64,000 bases of DNA. Source: Clostridia bacterium (GTDB lineage Bacteria; Bacillota; Clostridia; Christensenellales; Aristaeellaceae). Location: positions 1 to 64,000 of the forward strand of contig JAFRQX010000005.1 of NCBI GenBank assembly GCA_017428385.1, read 5' to 3'. Below, in pieces: positions 25,560 through 33,393 of this stretch. The notes below the pieces were generated by a model that saw only the letters and a list, made by a program, of their open reading frames with translations, was not told where the DNA came from and did not search any database. Numbering within the stretch: the first letter of the stretch is position 1; each line of letters starts with the position of its first letter. The position numbers and the translations under genes are program-made.

Positions 25560-27116
25560 ATGGGTAAAAAGATTCTGGTTTTCCTGATGATTCTTTCCCT
25601 GCTGGGAAGCTGTGTTTCCGCGCTGGCGGATGACGCAAAGACGATCTACACCTCTGACTTCAGCAAGGATGCGGACGGATGGTACGGCCGCGGCGCACAG
25701 TCTGCCAGGACGGGTGACAATACGCTGAAAACCACCGGACGGCAGAGCAGCTGGAATTCCCCGGGACGGGACTTTGACCTGGTGGAAGGCGGCAAATATA
25801 ACCTGAGCGTTGAAGTGAAGCAGGACGACCTGGACAGCGCCAATTTCATGATTTCCATTGCCCACAGCGTGGATGGAATGGAAACCTATGAAAACCTTGC
25901 TTTCGGCAAAGCGAAGAAGGGCGAATGGACCACCCTGACAGGCAGCTATACCGCCGGTCATTTTGACCGCAGTGTGCTGTATGTGGAGACCACAGGCGCC
26001 GATACGCTTGATTTTGAAATCCGTGCCTTTACGGTTACCGCACCGGAAGGCGTTCCGGAACCCAAGCCGACCGAGCCGCCCATGGTGATTGAAGAGGCGG
26101 ACAGCGTGCCGAGCCTGAAGGAGATTTACGCGGAAAAGTTTGACTTCGGCTCCGCCGCTCCCCAGATGGTATTCCGTGATCCGAAATGGATGAACCTGAT
26201 GCAGGAACAGTTCAGTATCCTGACGCCTGAAAACGAAATGAAGCCGGATGCCGTGCTGGATGTGAATGCAAGCAAGGCGCTGCTGAAGGAGACCGGGGAC
26301 GAAACAGCCGTCGCGGTTCATTTTGACGCGGCCAAAGCCCTGCTGCGGTTTGCGCAGAACAACGGGATCAAAGTCCACGGCCATGTGCTGATCTGGCACA
26401 GCCAGACGCCGGAAGTATTCTTCCATGAGGGCTACGACGCCAAAAAGCCGCTGGTAAGCCGGGAAGTGATGCTGGGACGGATGGAGAACTATATCAAGGG
26501 CGTTTTTGAATACCTTGACGCGAACTATCCGGGTGTGGTCGTTTCCTGGGACGTGCTGAACGAGGCGATTGACGACGGCAGCAACTGGCTGCGGAACAGC
26601 AACTGGAAAAAGATCATCGGTGAGGATTATCCGAACTTCGCCTATGCATATGCCCGGAAATATGCTCCGAAAGGAACGAAACTCTACTATAACGATTACA
26701 ATACCGCTGTCGGAGGCAAGCTCCGGGGCATTGTGAAGCTGCTGAACACCCTGATTCCGGAAGGAAACATTGACGGTTATGGATTCCAGATGCATCACAA
26801 TGTTTCTTTCCCCTCTATCCAGCAGATCAGGACGGCGGTGGAAACTATCGGCGCGCTGGGACTGCGGCTTCGGGTAAGTGAGCTGGACGTGACGGTAAGC
26901 AATAACAGTGAAGCTTCCTTTAAGAAACAGGCAAAGTATTATGCGGACGTCATGAAAATACTCATTGATCACGCGGATCAGTTTGAGGCGGTCCAGGTAT
27001 GGGGACTGACGGATATGATGAGCTGGCGGGGAAGCCAGTTCCCGCTGCTGTTTGACAGCAGGGGAAATCCGAAACCCGCATTCTGGGCGGTTGCAGATCC
27101 TGAAAACTACCAGTAA
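25560..27116 (+). CDS. Secreted endo-1,4-beta-xylanase, GH10 with N-terminal CBM-like domain
   Basis: The 518-residue enzyme would cleave xylan outside the cell. A signal peptide ends SALADD; an LGSC before it could also act as a lipobox. Residues ~30-160 form a jelly-roll domain like CBM22 or CBM4/9. A short Pro/Thr linker (EPKPTEPP) leads to the GH10 barrel (about 190-515). GH10 landmarks are ENEMKPD, HGHVLIWHSQTP, the acid/base Glu in WDVLNEAI (about E335) and the nucleophile in SELDVT (about E441). Both catalytic residues are intact. No dockerin or LPXTG signal is present. It is a single-gene transcript, with its own promoter and terminator, between a sugar importer and the pilus locus. 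Confidence 0.92.
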   Translation: MGKKILVFLMILSLLGSCVSALADDAKTIYTSDFSKDADGWYGRGAQSARTGDNTLKTTGRQSSWNSPGRDFDLVEGGKYNLSVEVKQDDLDSANFMISIAHSVDGMETYENLAFGKAKKGEWTTLTGSYTAGHFDRSVLYVETTGADTLDFEIRAFTVTAPEGVPEPKPTEPPMVIEEADSVPSLKEIYAEKFDFGSAAPQMVFRDPKWMNLMQEQFSILTPENEMKPDAVLDVNASKALLKETGDETAVAVHFDAAKALLRFAQNNGIKVHGHVLIWHSQTPEVFFHEGYDAKKPLVSREVMLGRMENYIKGVFEYLDANYPGVVVSWDVLNEAIDDGSNWLRNSNWKKIIGEDYPNFAYAYARKYAPKGTKLYYNDYNTAVGGKLRGIVKLLNTLIPEGNIDGYGFQMHHNVSFPSIQQIRTAVETIGALGLRLRVSELDVTVSNNSEASFKKQAKYYADVMKILIDHADQFEAVQVWGLTDMMSWRGSQFPLLFDSRGNPKPAFWAVADPENYQ

Positions 27117-27118
27117 TG

Positions 27119-27145
27119 AAACAGGAGGGGAAACCCTCCTGTTTT
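27119..27145 (+). terminator. Terminator of the xylanase gene
   Basis: AAACAGGAGGG (27119-27129), loop GAAA, CCCTCCTGTTT (27134-27144), then T. Confidence 0.85.
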
Positions 27146-27169
27146 CGTTTGGTACGAGTTGGAAAAAAC

Positions 27170-27198
27170 TTGAAAAGGAAAGTTAATCGCGTTATACT
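27170..27198 (+). promoter_or_regulatory. Promoter of the pilus accessory operon
   Basis: TTGAAA (27170-27175), 17 bases, TATACT (27193-27198). It lies 86 bases before the first gene of the accessory operon at 27285. Confidence 0.65.
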
Positions 27199-27284
27199 CA
27201 AAATGGTTATATATAAAATAATCTGTTTTTTTCCGGTAACTGTTTGACCGGATTATTCCGGAATACCGGACAGGGAGAGAACGG

Positions 27285-28208
27285 ATGGAAATCTATCATC
27301 CCAGAGATGAAGAACTGCTTCGGGAAATGAAGCGAGTGAGACGTTCCGACAGACGGAGACGCCTCTGCCGGGGCCTGATCATTTTGCTGACCCTGAGCAT
27401 TGCCGTCGGTCTTTTTGTATTCCTAAGGTATTACCAGCTGGTTGTGGCGCATGGAACAGGCATGGGCGATACGCTGCCGGAGGGGAGCCTGCTGCTCATA
27501 CGCAAACCGGAGGCTGGTCAGACATATCAGGCTGGGGATGTTATCCTGTATGAAAAGAGACTGGCTAAGCCGGTTGAGCTGACGATCCTGAATTCCAAGG
27601 GAAAAACCCGGCGATACTGCCGGTACGTGCTTTACCGGGACGTGGGAACCACCAGACAGTATTACGCAACCACAGAAGGGGGCGCGGCCTGGATCTCCAC
27701 AGTGTCCGGCGCAGACATCTTTGAAAGCACCGAAGAGGGAACGGTCAGTATCGGTACGGAGAACCTGAAGAACGGTGAATACTGGCTGAAGGAAGTGGAA
27801 GCCTCCTACGGACAGGCGCTGCTGACGGATCCGATTCCGTTTGCGGTTGTCAATCCGGTCAAAACACAGCTCAAGCGGGTGCTGGCCGGCCCCGGGGAAC
27901 GGGTGGTACTGAGCCCCTACGCCGAGACGCGGGTGAACGGGCTGCTAATCAGCACAGATTATACCTCCGGCCGGACAGAGGACGCGGCGCCGGAAGGGCG
28001 CCGGCTGATCATGGCCAGGGATCGGTATTTTGTCCAGGGAGATCAGCTGAGTCTTTCTGTGGACAGCCGGGAAACAGACTACAGTACGGTTTCTGACGGA
28101 GAGATCCTGGGGCGGGCAGAATTTGCGCTCTGGCCGCTGCAGTGCTTCGGAAACCTGACAGGCAGACAGACGGTTGTCGCCGGTACGGAAACGGAGGCGG
28201 CGGAATGA
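27285..28208 (+). CDS. Signal peptidase I-like protein with SpaA-like insertion; catalytic Ser absent
   Basis: The 307-residue protein has a basic cytoplasmic start, one membrane helix (about 31-48), then signal peptidase I boxes. The box that normally reads SM.PT is GTGMGDTLPEGS, so the nucleophile Ser is Gly (about residue 59). The general-base Lys box is kept (LKRVLAGPGERV, about K197), as is a GDQLSLSVDSR box. Between them lies an extra ~100 residues. Its end (TEEGTVSIGTENLKNGEYWL, KEVEASYG, PIPFAVV) reads like the last strands of a SpaA/Cna_B pilin domain. The Streptococcus pyogenes SipA protein is a known precedent for a catalytically dead signal peptidase needed in pilus assembly. I infer a similar chaperone-like role. 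It overlaps the next gene by four bases. Confidence 0.75.
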   Translation: MEIYHPRDEELLREMKRVRRSDRRRRLCRGLIILLTLSIAVGLFVFLRYYQLVVAHGTGMGDTLPEGSLLLIRKPEAGQTYQAGDVILYEKRLAKPVELTILNSKGKTRRYCRYVLYRDVGTTRQYYATTEGGAAWISTVSGADIFESTEEGTVSIGTENLKNGEYWLKEVEASYGQALLTDPIPFAVVNPVKTQLKRVLAGPGERVVLSPYAETRVNGLLISTDYTSGRTEDAAPEGRRLIMARDRYFVQGDQLSLSVDSRETDYSTVSDGEILGRAEFALWPLQCFGNLTGRQTVVAGTETEAAE

Positions 28209-29167
28209 AAAAACTGTTTGCCTGGATTCTGGCCCTTTTGCTGCTGGTCGTCGTCATAGGGCATTTCCTGTATCCTGTGTTGTCTGATCAGCTGGCCCGG
28301 CGCCGTGACGCGGAGATGATGCAGGAATACCGGGAAAAGACCTCGGCCATGGGCAAAGAGCAGCGTGAAAAACTGTTTGCGGAAGCGGCGGAATGGAACA
28401 AGGGGCTGGAAGAAATCCGGATGGAGGATATCTTCACAGCCGGGATTACAAGAACAACCCGGGATTACCAGAACCACATGAATGTCCATTCCGGCATCAT
28501 TGCGGAGCTGGTGATACCGGATATCGGGGTTTCGCTGCCGGTATACCACCTGAGCACTGAAACGCCGGCAACCTATAAACTGGTACACGTAAACACAAGC
28601 TCCCTGCCGGCGGACGGAAGCGGGGAGAACATTGTACTAGCGGGTCCTGGGGTGCTGAAGACAGAAGGTTTTCCCGGAAAATTGGGACTGACAGACGACC
28701 GGATGCTGGAGGAACTGGACAGGCTGATTCCAGGAAACCTGGTGGTATTGAATGTGCTGGACCGGACGATGGTCTACCGGGTTAAAGGCGTTCAGATGCT
28801 GTCTCCCGCCGGACTGAAAGAGCTGGATCTGACACCGGATGAAGGGGAGGAGAAGCTGACGCTGGTTTCCCAGCGGAAGGATCAACGGCTGCTGATTCAG
28901 GCGGAGCGGATTCCGATCCGGGAAGCCAGGACGCTGCTGGCAGAGAACGATCAGGCCACCTTCCCGTCAAACTGGCAGAATGTATTGCTGCTGGGGTGTC
29001 CGGTGCTGATTGCGGGACTGCTGGTGCTGTGGATTATTGAGTTGATCCGGGGACGGTTCTACCGACTCCCCGATGAAGGGAAAAGGGAAGACCCGGAACA
29101 GCTGGAGAAGGCTTTGGAATCAATGGATCAGATTTCAAATGAAATCAACGAGGTAGAAGAGTCATGA
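28205..29167 (+). CDS. Class C sortase-like protein lacking catalytic His and Cys (pseudo-sortase)
   Basis: The 320-residue protein has the build of a class C sortase: an N-terminal helix, a beta-barrel core and a C-terminal membrane helix (about 262-282). Its core aligns with the intact sortase at 36299-37213: IPDIGVSLPVYH against IPRIDVNLPVYH, and LNVLDRTMVYRV against LNILDQTLTYQV. Where the intact enzyme has SGHRG it has AGPGV (Pro near residue 148). Where the enzyme has TLMTCTPYG it has TLVSQRKD (Gln near residue 223). The Arg region (QRLLIQAERI) is retained. The frame is open and overlaps both neighbours through ATGA, so it is not decaying. A non-catalytic role in pilus assembly, perhaps holding substrate, is inferred. 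Confidence 0.8.
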   Translation: MKKLFAWILALLLLVVVIGHFLYPVLSDQLARRRDAEMMQEYREKTSAMGKEQREKLFAEAAEWNKGLEEIRMEDIFTAGITRTTRDYQNHMNVHSGIIAELVIPDIGVSLPVYHLSTETPATYKLVHVNTSSLPADGSGENIVLAGPGVLKTEGFPGKLGLTDDRMLEELDRLIPGNLVVLNVLDRTMVYRVKGVQMLSPAGLKELDLTPDEGEEKLTLVSQRKDQRLLIQAERIPIREARTLLAENDQATFPSNWQNVLLLGCPVLIAGLLVLWIIELIRGRFYRLPDEGKREDPEQLEKALESMDQISNEINEVEES

Positions 29168-30105
29168 AGAGACGCAGAATGGGAATGTTGTGCATCGCGA
29201 TGATTTTTGCGTTTCTGTTTTCCTGTGTGTCTGTTCCGGCCGGCACGGAGGAAGCGAAGGACGGCTGGCTGAGTATTACCATAGGCGACGACCGGAACGA
29301 GTTTGATCCGTCGGGCATCCGGATGGCTATCTATCTGATTGCCACAGGCGATTACGGCGACTGGACGATGAACGACAAATTCAGTGATATCACAGTGTTC
29401 GTGCGGAGCGACGGTTCTGCCTCCGTGGATATGACGCTGAGCCAGATCCGTCAGCGGATCGCGGACCGGAAAATCAAACCGACCGCCGACGGCGTCAGCG
29501 ATGAAAAAGGAAAAATAGAGTTCAAAGAGCTGGTTCACGGCATCTACTATATCGAAATGACAGCGGGGCCTGAGCGGCTGACGATGAGCGCCATGCTGCT
29601 GTCCGTGCCGAACAGCAGCGGCAGCATACAGGTACGGGCGATGGCCAAGTATGAGTATATCACGCCGACGCCCAGCCCGACGCCTTCGCCGAAGCCCACG
29701 TTTACGCCCTTTGTGCCGCCGGTTGATCCGGAAACGCCTTCACCGACGCCCTCTCCAACACCCTCTCCCACGCCGACTGCACCGGCAGAGGAGTCGCCTG
29801 AACCCACAGTTTCACCGGAGGAAGAATCACCGACGCCTGCTGTGTCGCCGGAAGCCACGCCGACAGCGTCTGAAAAGGTCACAGACAAACCCACTGCCCA
29901 TCCGACAGAGAAACCGGTGACTGTCACGAAGAAGCCGATCCCGACGCCGGCACCGGAGCATTATACGGAAGATAACACACCGGTTCCCAAACATGTGCCC
30001 ACACTGCAGCCCCATCCCGGGGAAGTAACGGTGTCCCTTGAAGATTACGAGGTTGCGCTTGGACTTTACAATATCCAGATTCATGTCGGTGTCTGCTTTG
30101 AGTAA
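29164..30105 (+). CDS. Exported pilin-like protein with Pro/Thr-rich stalk, no sorting signal
   Basis: The 313-residue protein has a signal peptide (core MLCIAMIFAFLFSC). A beta-rich domain follows at about 30-160, with a SpaA/Cna_B-type ending (KGKIEFKELVHGIYYIEMTA). Residues ~168-275 are a stalk of PTPSP-type repeats and PEESPTPAVSPE units. A short C-terminal segment (EVTVSLEDYEVALGLYNIQI) closes it. There is no LPXTG motif or C-terminal anchor. It could be a minor pilus tip component or a secreted partner of the pseudo-enzymes whose genes it overlaps. No exact family is recognised. Confidence 0.65.
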   Translation: MKRRRMGMLCIAMIFAFLFSCVSVPAGTEEAKDGWLSITIGDDRNEFDPSGIRMAIYLIATGDYGDWTMNDKFSDITVFVRSDGSASVDMTLSQIRQRIADRKIKPTADGVSDEKGKIEFKELVHGIYYIEMTAGPERLTMSAMLLSVPNSSGSIQVRAMAKYEYITPTPSPTPSPKPTFTPFVPPVDPETPSPTPSPTPSPTPTAPAEESPEPTVSPEEESPTPAVSPEATPTASEKVTDKPTAHPTEKPVTVTKKPIPTPAPEHYTEDNTPVPKHVPTLQPHPGEVTVSLEDYEVALGLYNIQIHVGVCFE

Positions 30106-30130
30106 AACCGGAAGGGAAGGTTCAGGAGTC

Positions 30131-32146
30131 ATGAGAAGATTGATTGCGATGCTTGCCGCGGGAATCCTGCTGTTCAGCGGGATATCCGCCTGCGCGCAGG
30201 CGCCTGCCCTTACGTATCCGGACAGGGATTATGAGGAGCTGGTTGTCGGCAACCCGACCCGGATGGACGGGAAGTTCTTTACCGGCATGTGGGGAAATGC
30301 CACCACCGATATTGACGTCCGGACGCTTGTTCACGCGTATTACCTGGTTGAATGGGGCTACGACAGCGGTTTCCTGAGAGCCAACCCGGTTGTCGCTTCA
30401 GCGCAGGGTGTTTTTGAGGATTCGAAGGGCATCAGGATTTACCGGTTCCAGCTGGCGGATGACCTGTATTACTCCGACGGAACCGAGATTACCGCCTGGG
30501 ATTATGCTTTCTCCGTATTGTTCCAGGCGGCACCTGAAATTGCCGAACTGGGCGGCCGCCCCATGGATTTGTCATACCTGGAGGGATATGAGGAATATAT
30601 TTCCGGCGAAGTGTCTTATCTCTCCGGCGTCAGGGTGACCGATGACAGGATGATAGAGTTCCGCGTCAAACCGGAGGCGCTGCCGTATTTCTTTGAGATG
30701 TACCGGATGGGCTTCCTTCCGTATCCCATTCATGAAATCGCACCCGGCTGCAAGGTATATGATGACGGGCAAGGCATCTATATCGGCAACGAAGATCCGG
30801 ATGTGAAGGAGAAGATCTTCTGCACGGAGCTGCTTGAGGCTACCGTTATGGATCCGGAAAACGGCTATCTGTCCCATCCGACGGTGGGCAGCGGACCCTA
30901 TGTGCTGACATCCTGGGACGGGGAGACTTGTACATTTGAGATCAATCCCTATTTCAAGGGAAACGCGGAAGGCTTCAAACCCACGATTCCGAAGCTGCGT
31001 TTTACCCTGGCGAAGGATGAAGATATGATCGAAAAGCTGGAAGCGGATGAATTCCAGCTGCTGAATAAGGTTGTACGCCGGGATACAATCACGAAAGGGA
31101 TCGAACTGGTTTCTTCCGGCAAAGGCTATACACTGACCAATTATCCCCGGATCGGCCTGTCGTTTATTGTCTTTACACCGGACAGGCCGGCTGTGCAGGA
31201 AAAGAACGTCCGCCAGGCGATCGCTTACTGCATGGACAAAAAAGCCCTGCAGAATGAATACACGTATCTGTACGGTATTCCAGTGGACGGCATGTTGGGC
31301 ATCGGCCAGTGGATGTACGGCATGGTCAAGGGAACAGAGGACTATCCGGAAACCCTGCCGGATGATCCTACGCCGGACGAAGAGGAAGCATATGATGCAA
31401 GAATTGAGCAGTGGGAATCCCTTTCCCTGGATGGTGTGAAACACTATGAGCTGGACGTGGAAAGAGCCTCCAGGCTGCTGGATGCGGTCGGCTGGACGAT
31501 GAACGAGAATGGCCAGCGGTTTGCTGCCGGACGGGATGATGTACGCTGCAAAAAGGTTCAGGGAGAACTGCTGAAGCTGGATTTGACCCTCGCTTATCCG
31601 GAAAGTAACGAGATGGCGGAAGCTATGGAAGCATGGTTTGTTGAACCCCTGAAACAGGCAGGGATCCGCCTGACACTTGTGCCCATGACAATGAATGACC
31701 TGGTGCATGCCTACCATGACCGGGATATTGAAGGCATCGACATGTTCTATGTGGCGGATGACTTCAACATTGAGTTTGATCCCCAGCTGTTTTTCCTGGC
31801 CGGAGATCCGGACGCGCCGAAGGAAGACACCCTGGCCTGGGCTCATGCGCAGATGTCGGAATATGCTCGTCTGATGCTGGAAACTGTGCCGAGCGACGCC
31901 CTGGGCTTTGTACAGAAATGGATCACCTTCCAGGAACAGCTGAGCGACCTGCTGCCGCTGATCCCGGTATACTCCAACGTATACTATGATTTCTACACAA
32001 GCGACCTGATGAACTATGACATTATCCGGTACATCACCTGGGGCGACGCCATTGTTGCGTCCAGCTACTATAACGTGTATCAGTCCATGGTGGACAGGGG
32101 AATCGATCCCACCGATACAGAGGACGATTTTGAAATATTACCGTAA
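30131..32146 (+). CDS. ABC transporter substrate-binding protein, family 5 (oligopeptide type)
   Basis: The 671-residue exported protein has a signal peptide (AGILLFSGISACAQ) with a Cys near residue 21 that could be lipidated. The family 5 pattern is clear: YRFQLADDLYYSDGTEITAWDY, VGSGPYVLTSWDGET, RQAIAYCMDKKALQNEY and a C-terminal lobe with IPVYSNVYYDFYTSD. Family 5 proteins bind peptides, nickel or oligosaccharides. It is about 100 residues longer than typical OppA. No permease or ATPase gene is nearby. Its place inside a pilus-accessory operon is odd: it could sense or bind peptides or sugars for the operon rather than drive import. CAGGAGTC precedes the start. Confidence 0.8.
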   Translation: MRRLIAMLAAGILLFSGISACAQAPALTYPDRDYEELVVGNPTRMDGKFFTGMWGNATTDIDVRTLVHAYYLVEWGYDSGFLRANPVVASAQGVFEDSKGIRIYRFQLADDLYYSDGTEITAWDYAFSVLFQAAPEIAELGGRPMDLSYLEGYEEYISGEVSYLSGVRVTDDRMIEFRVKPEALPYFFEMYRMGFLPYPIHEIAPGCKVYDDGQGIYIGNEDPDVKEKIFCTELLEATVMDPENGYLSHPTVGSGPYVLTSWDGETCTFEINPYFKGNAEGFKPTIPKLRFTLAKDEDMIEKLEADEFQLLNKVVRRDTITKGIELVSSGKGYTLTNYPRIGLSFIVFTPDRPAVQEKNVRQAIAYCMDKKALQNEYTYLYGIPVDGMLGIGQWMYGMVKGTEDYPETLPDDPTPDEEEAYDARIEQWESLSLDGVKHYELDVERASRLLDAVGWTMNENGQRFAAGRDDVRCKKVQGELLKLDLTLAYPESNEMAEAMEAWFVEPLKQAGIRLTLVPMTMNDLVHAYHDRDIEGIDMFYVADDFNIEFDPQLFFLAGDPDAPKEDTLAWAHAQMSEYARLMLETVPSDALGFVQKWITFQEQLSDLLPLIPVYSNVYYDFYTSDLMNYDIIRYITWGDAIVASSYYNVYQSMVDRGIDPTDTEDDFEILP

Positions 32147-32176
32147 AAATACGGCCTGATAGCGGAGGAACAGTGC

Positions 32177-32572
32177 ATGGCGAAAAACATGCTGAAGAGC
32201 CTTGGGCGTTTTGAACTGCTGGAACTGATCTACACGATGCGCAAGGAGAACCTGGAGCTGAAGGAGCGCTGCGAGGCGGCGGAGCGGAAAGTTGTCGAGA
32301 TCCGGGAACAGACGGACAAGCAGCTGGATTACGCGCGCCGGGATTATGAGAACCGGATAGAGGAACTTCGGATGCAGGGCGCCGCGAAGGATCTCCAGAT
32401 CCGGATGAAGAAGATTGAAGAACAGCTGCGGCTGCTGCAGAAACTGACCATGGTGGATATCGACCTGCCGGAGCTGCCGACAGAGGAAGAGATTGAACAG
32501 GCGGCGAAGCAGGGAGCAGAAGAACCGGAAACGGAAACCGATACCCCGGAGGAAGACGGGAAAACTGAGTAA
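32177..32572 (+). CDS. Small coiled-coil protein of unknown function
   Basis: The 131-residue protein is charged and has no signal peptide. Residues ~18-95 form a long coiled coil (MRKENLELKERCEAAERKVV, ENRIEELRMQGAAK), followed by an acidic tail (EEPETETDTPEEDGKTE). It lies between the family 5 binding protein and the second signal peptidase-like gene with short gaps of 15-30 bases, so it is co-transcribed. A cytoplasmic scaffold at the membrane assembly site is possible. Confidence 0.6.
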   Translation: MAKNMLKSLGRFELLELIYTMRKENLELKERCEAAERKVVEIREQTDKQLDYARRDYENRIEELRMQGAAKDLQIRMKKIEEQLRLLQKLTMVDIDLPELPTEEEIEQAAKQGAEEPETETDTPEEDGKTE

Positions 32573-32586
32573 ACGAGGGATCAGCC

Positions 32587-33186
32587 ATGGCCAGGAAACC
32601 CAGGAGAGCCGATACACTGCCGGATCTGAACGAGATTGAATCCGAAATGAGCCAGGTCCGCAGCAAGGGAAAATTCAGGCAGGCACTGAAGGGCACCATC
32701 GGAACGTTTATCGTGGTGGCAGCCCTGGCAGTGATCGTGGCCTTCATCTTCCTGCCGGTTCTGCGGATTACGAACGGACACAATATGGAGCCCGGCTTCC
32801 AGCCCGGGGACATCGTACTGCTGACCAAAAGCGACGAAGTGAACAACGGTGAGATCTGCGCCTTTTACTTTAACAACAAACTGCTCCTGCGCCGCGTCAT
32901 TGCCCGGGAAGGGGACACGGTGGAGATTGACGAAAAAGGCTATGTGAAGGTAAACGGGGAGTTCCTGGAGGAAGACGGATATATCTCAGAGCACGCACTG
33001 GGCCAGTGCGACATTGATTTCCCGTTCCGGGTACAGGCCGGACAGTTTTTTGTGCTGGGAGACAACCGGGACTATGCTTTTGACAGCCGGGCAACCAATT
33101 TCGGCTGCATTTCCCAGGAAGAGATCTTCGGAAAGCCGATGGCGCGGATTTACCCCTTCAACCGGCTTGCCTGGTTCGGCTTCTGA
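32587..33186 (+). CDS. Signal peptidase I-like protein lacking the Ser-Lys dyad (SipA-like)
   Basis: The 199-residue protein has a charged N-terminus, one membrane helix (about 38-58) and the compact S26 fold. The nucleophile box reads GHNMEPG, with Asn near residue 66 instead of Ser. The general-base box reads LRRVIAREGD, with Arg near residue 102 in place of Lys. The GDNRD..DSR box reads GDNRDYAFDSR, so its Ser is Ala. All other framework residues fit a signal peptidase, so the losses are selective. A dead signal peptidase (SipA) is required for pilus polymerisation in Streptococcus pyogenes. The gene lies 208 bases before the LPSTG pilin gene, which supports an analogous role. It is the last gene of the accessory operon. 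Confidence 0.82.
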   Translation: MARKPRRADTLPDLNEIESEMSQVRSKGKFRQALKGTIGTFIVVAALAVIVAFIFLPVLRITNGHNMEPGFQPGDIVLLTKSDEVNNGEICAFYFNNKLLLRRVIAREGDTVEIDEKGYVKVNGEFLEEDGYISEHALGQCDIDFPFRVQAGQFFVLGDNRDYAFDSRATNFGCISQEEIFGKPMARIYPFNRLAWFGF

Positions 33187-33240
33187 AAGGAAAAACATAC
33201 GGAAAACGCCGGAAAAGCATGTTAGATGTATGCAAAAGCA

Positions 33241-33269
33241 TTGACAACTATTGGAAACGCGCCTATAAT
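33241..33269 (+). promoter_or_regulatory. Promoter of the major pilin gene
   Basis: TTGACA (33241-33246), 17 bases, TATAAT (33264-33269): a perfect consensus, suggesting high expression. A ~120-base leader follows. Confidence 0.8.
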
Positions 33270-33393
33270 TACATCACAATAGAGAACGTATGCACCATGT
33301 TACTATACAACGGAGATCCTGTAGGGTATTCATAAACAGCATTGATTGGTAAACCGCTTTATGAGCAAAATAATGAATGAGGGGATGCTGACA

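Noticed and set aside
28205..33186. Loss of catalytic residues explained by frameshift or sequencing error
   Set aside because: The frames are intact, the substitutions are confined to active-site positions, and flanking conserved motifs read correctly in the same frame.
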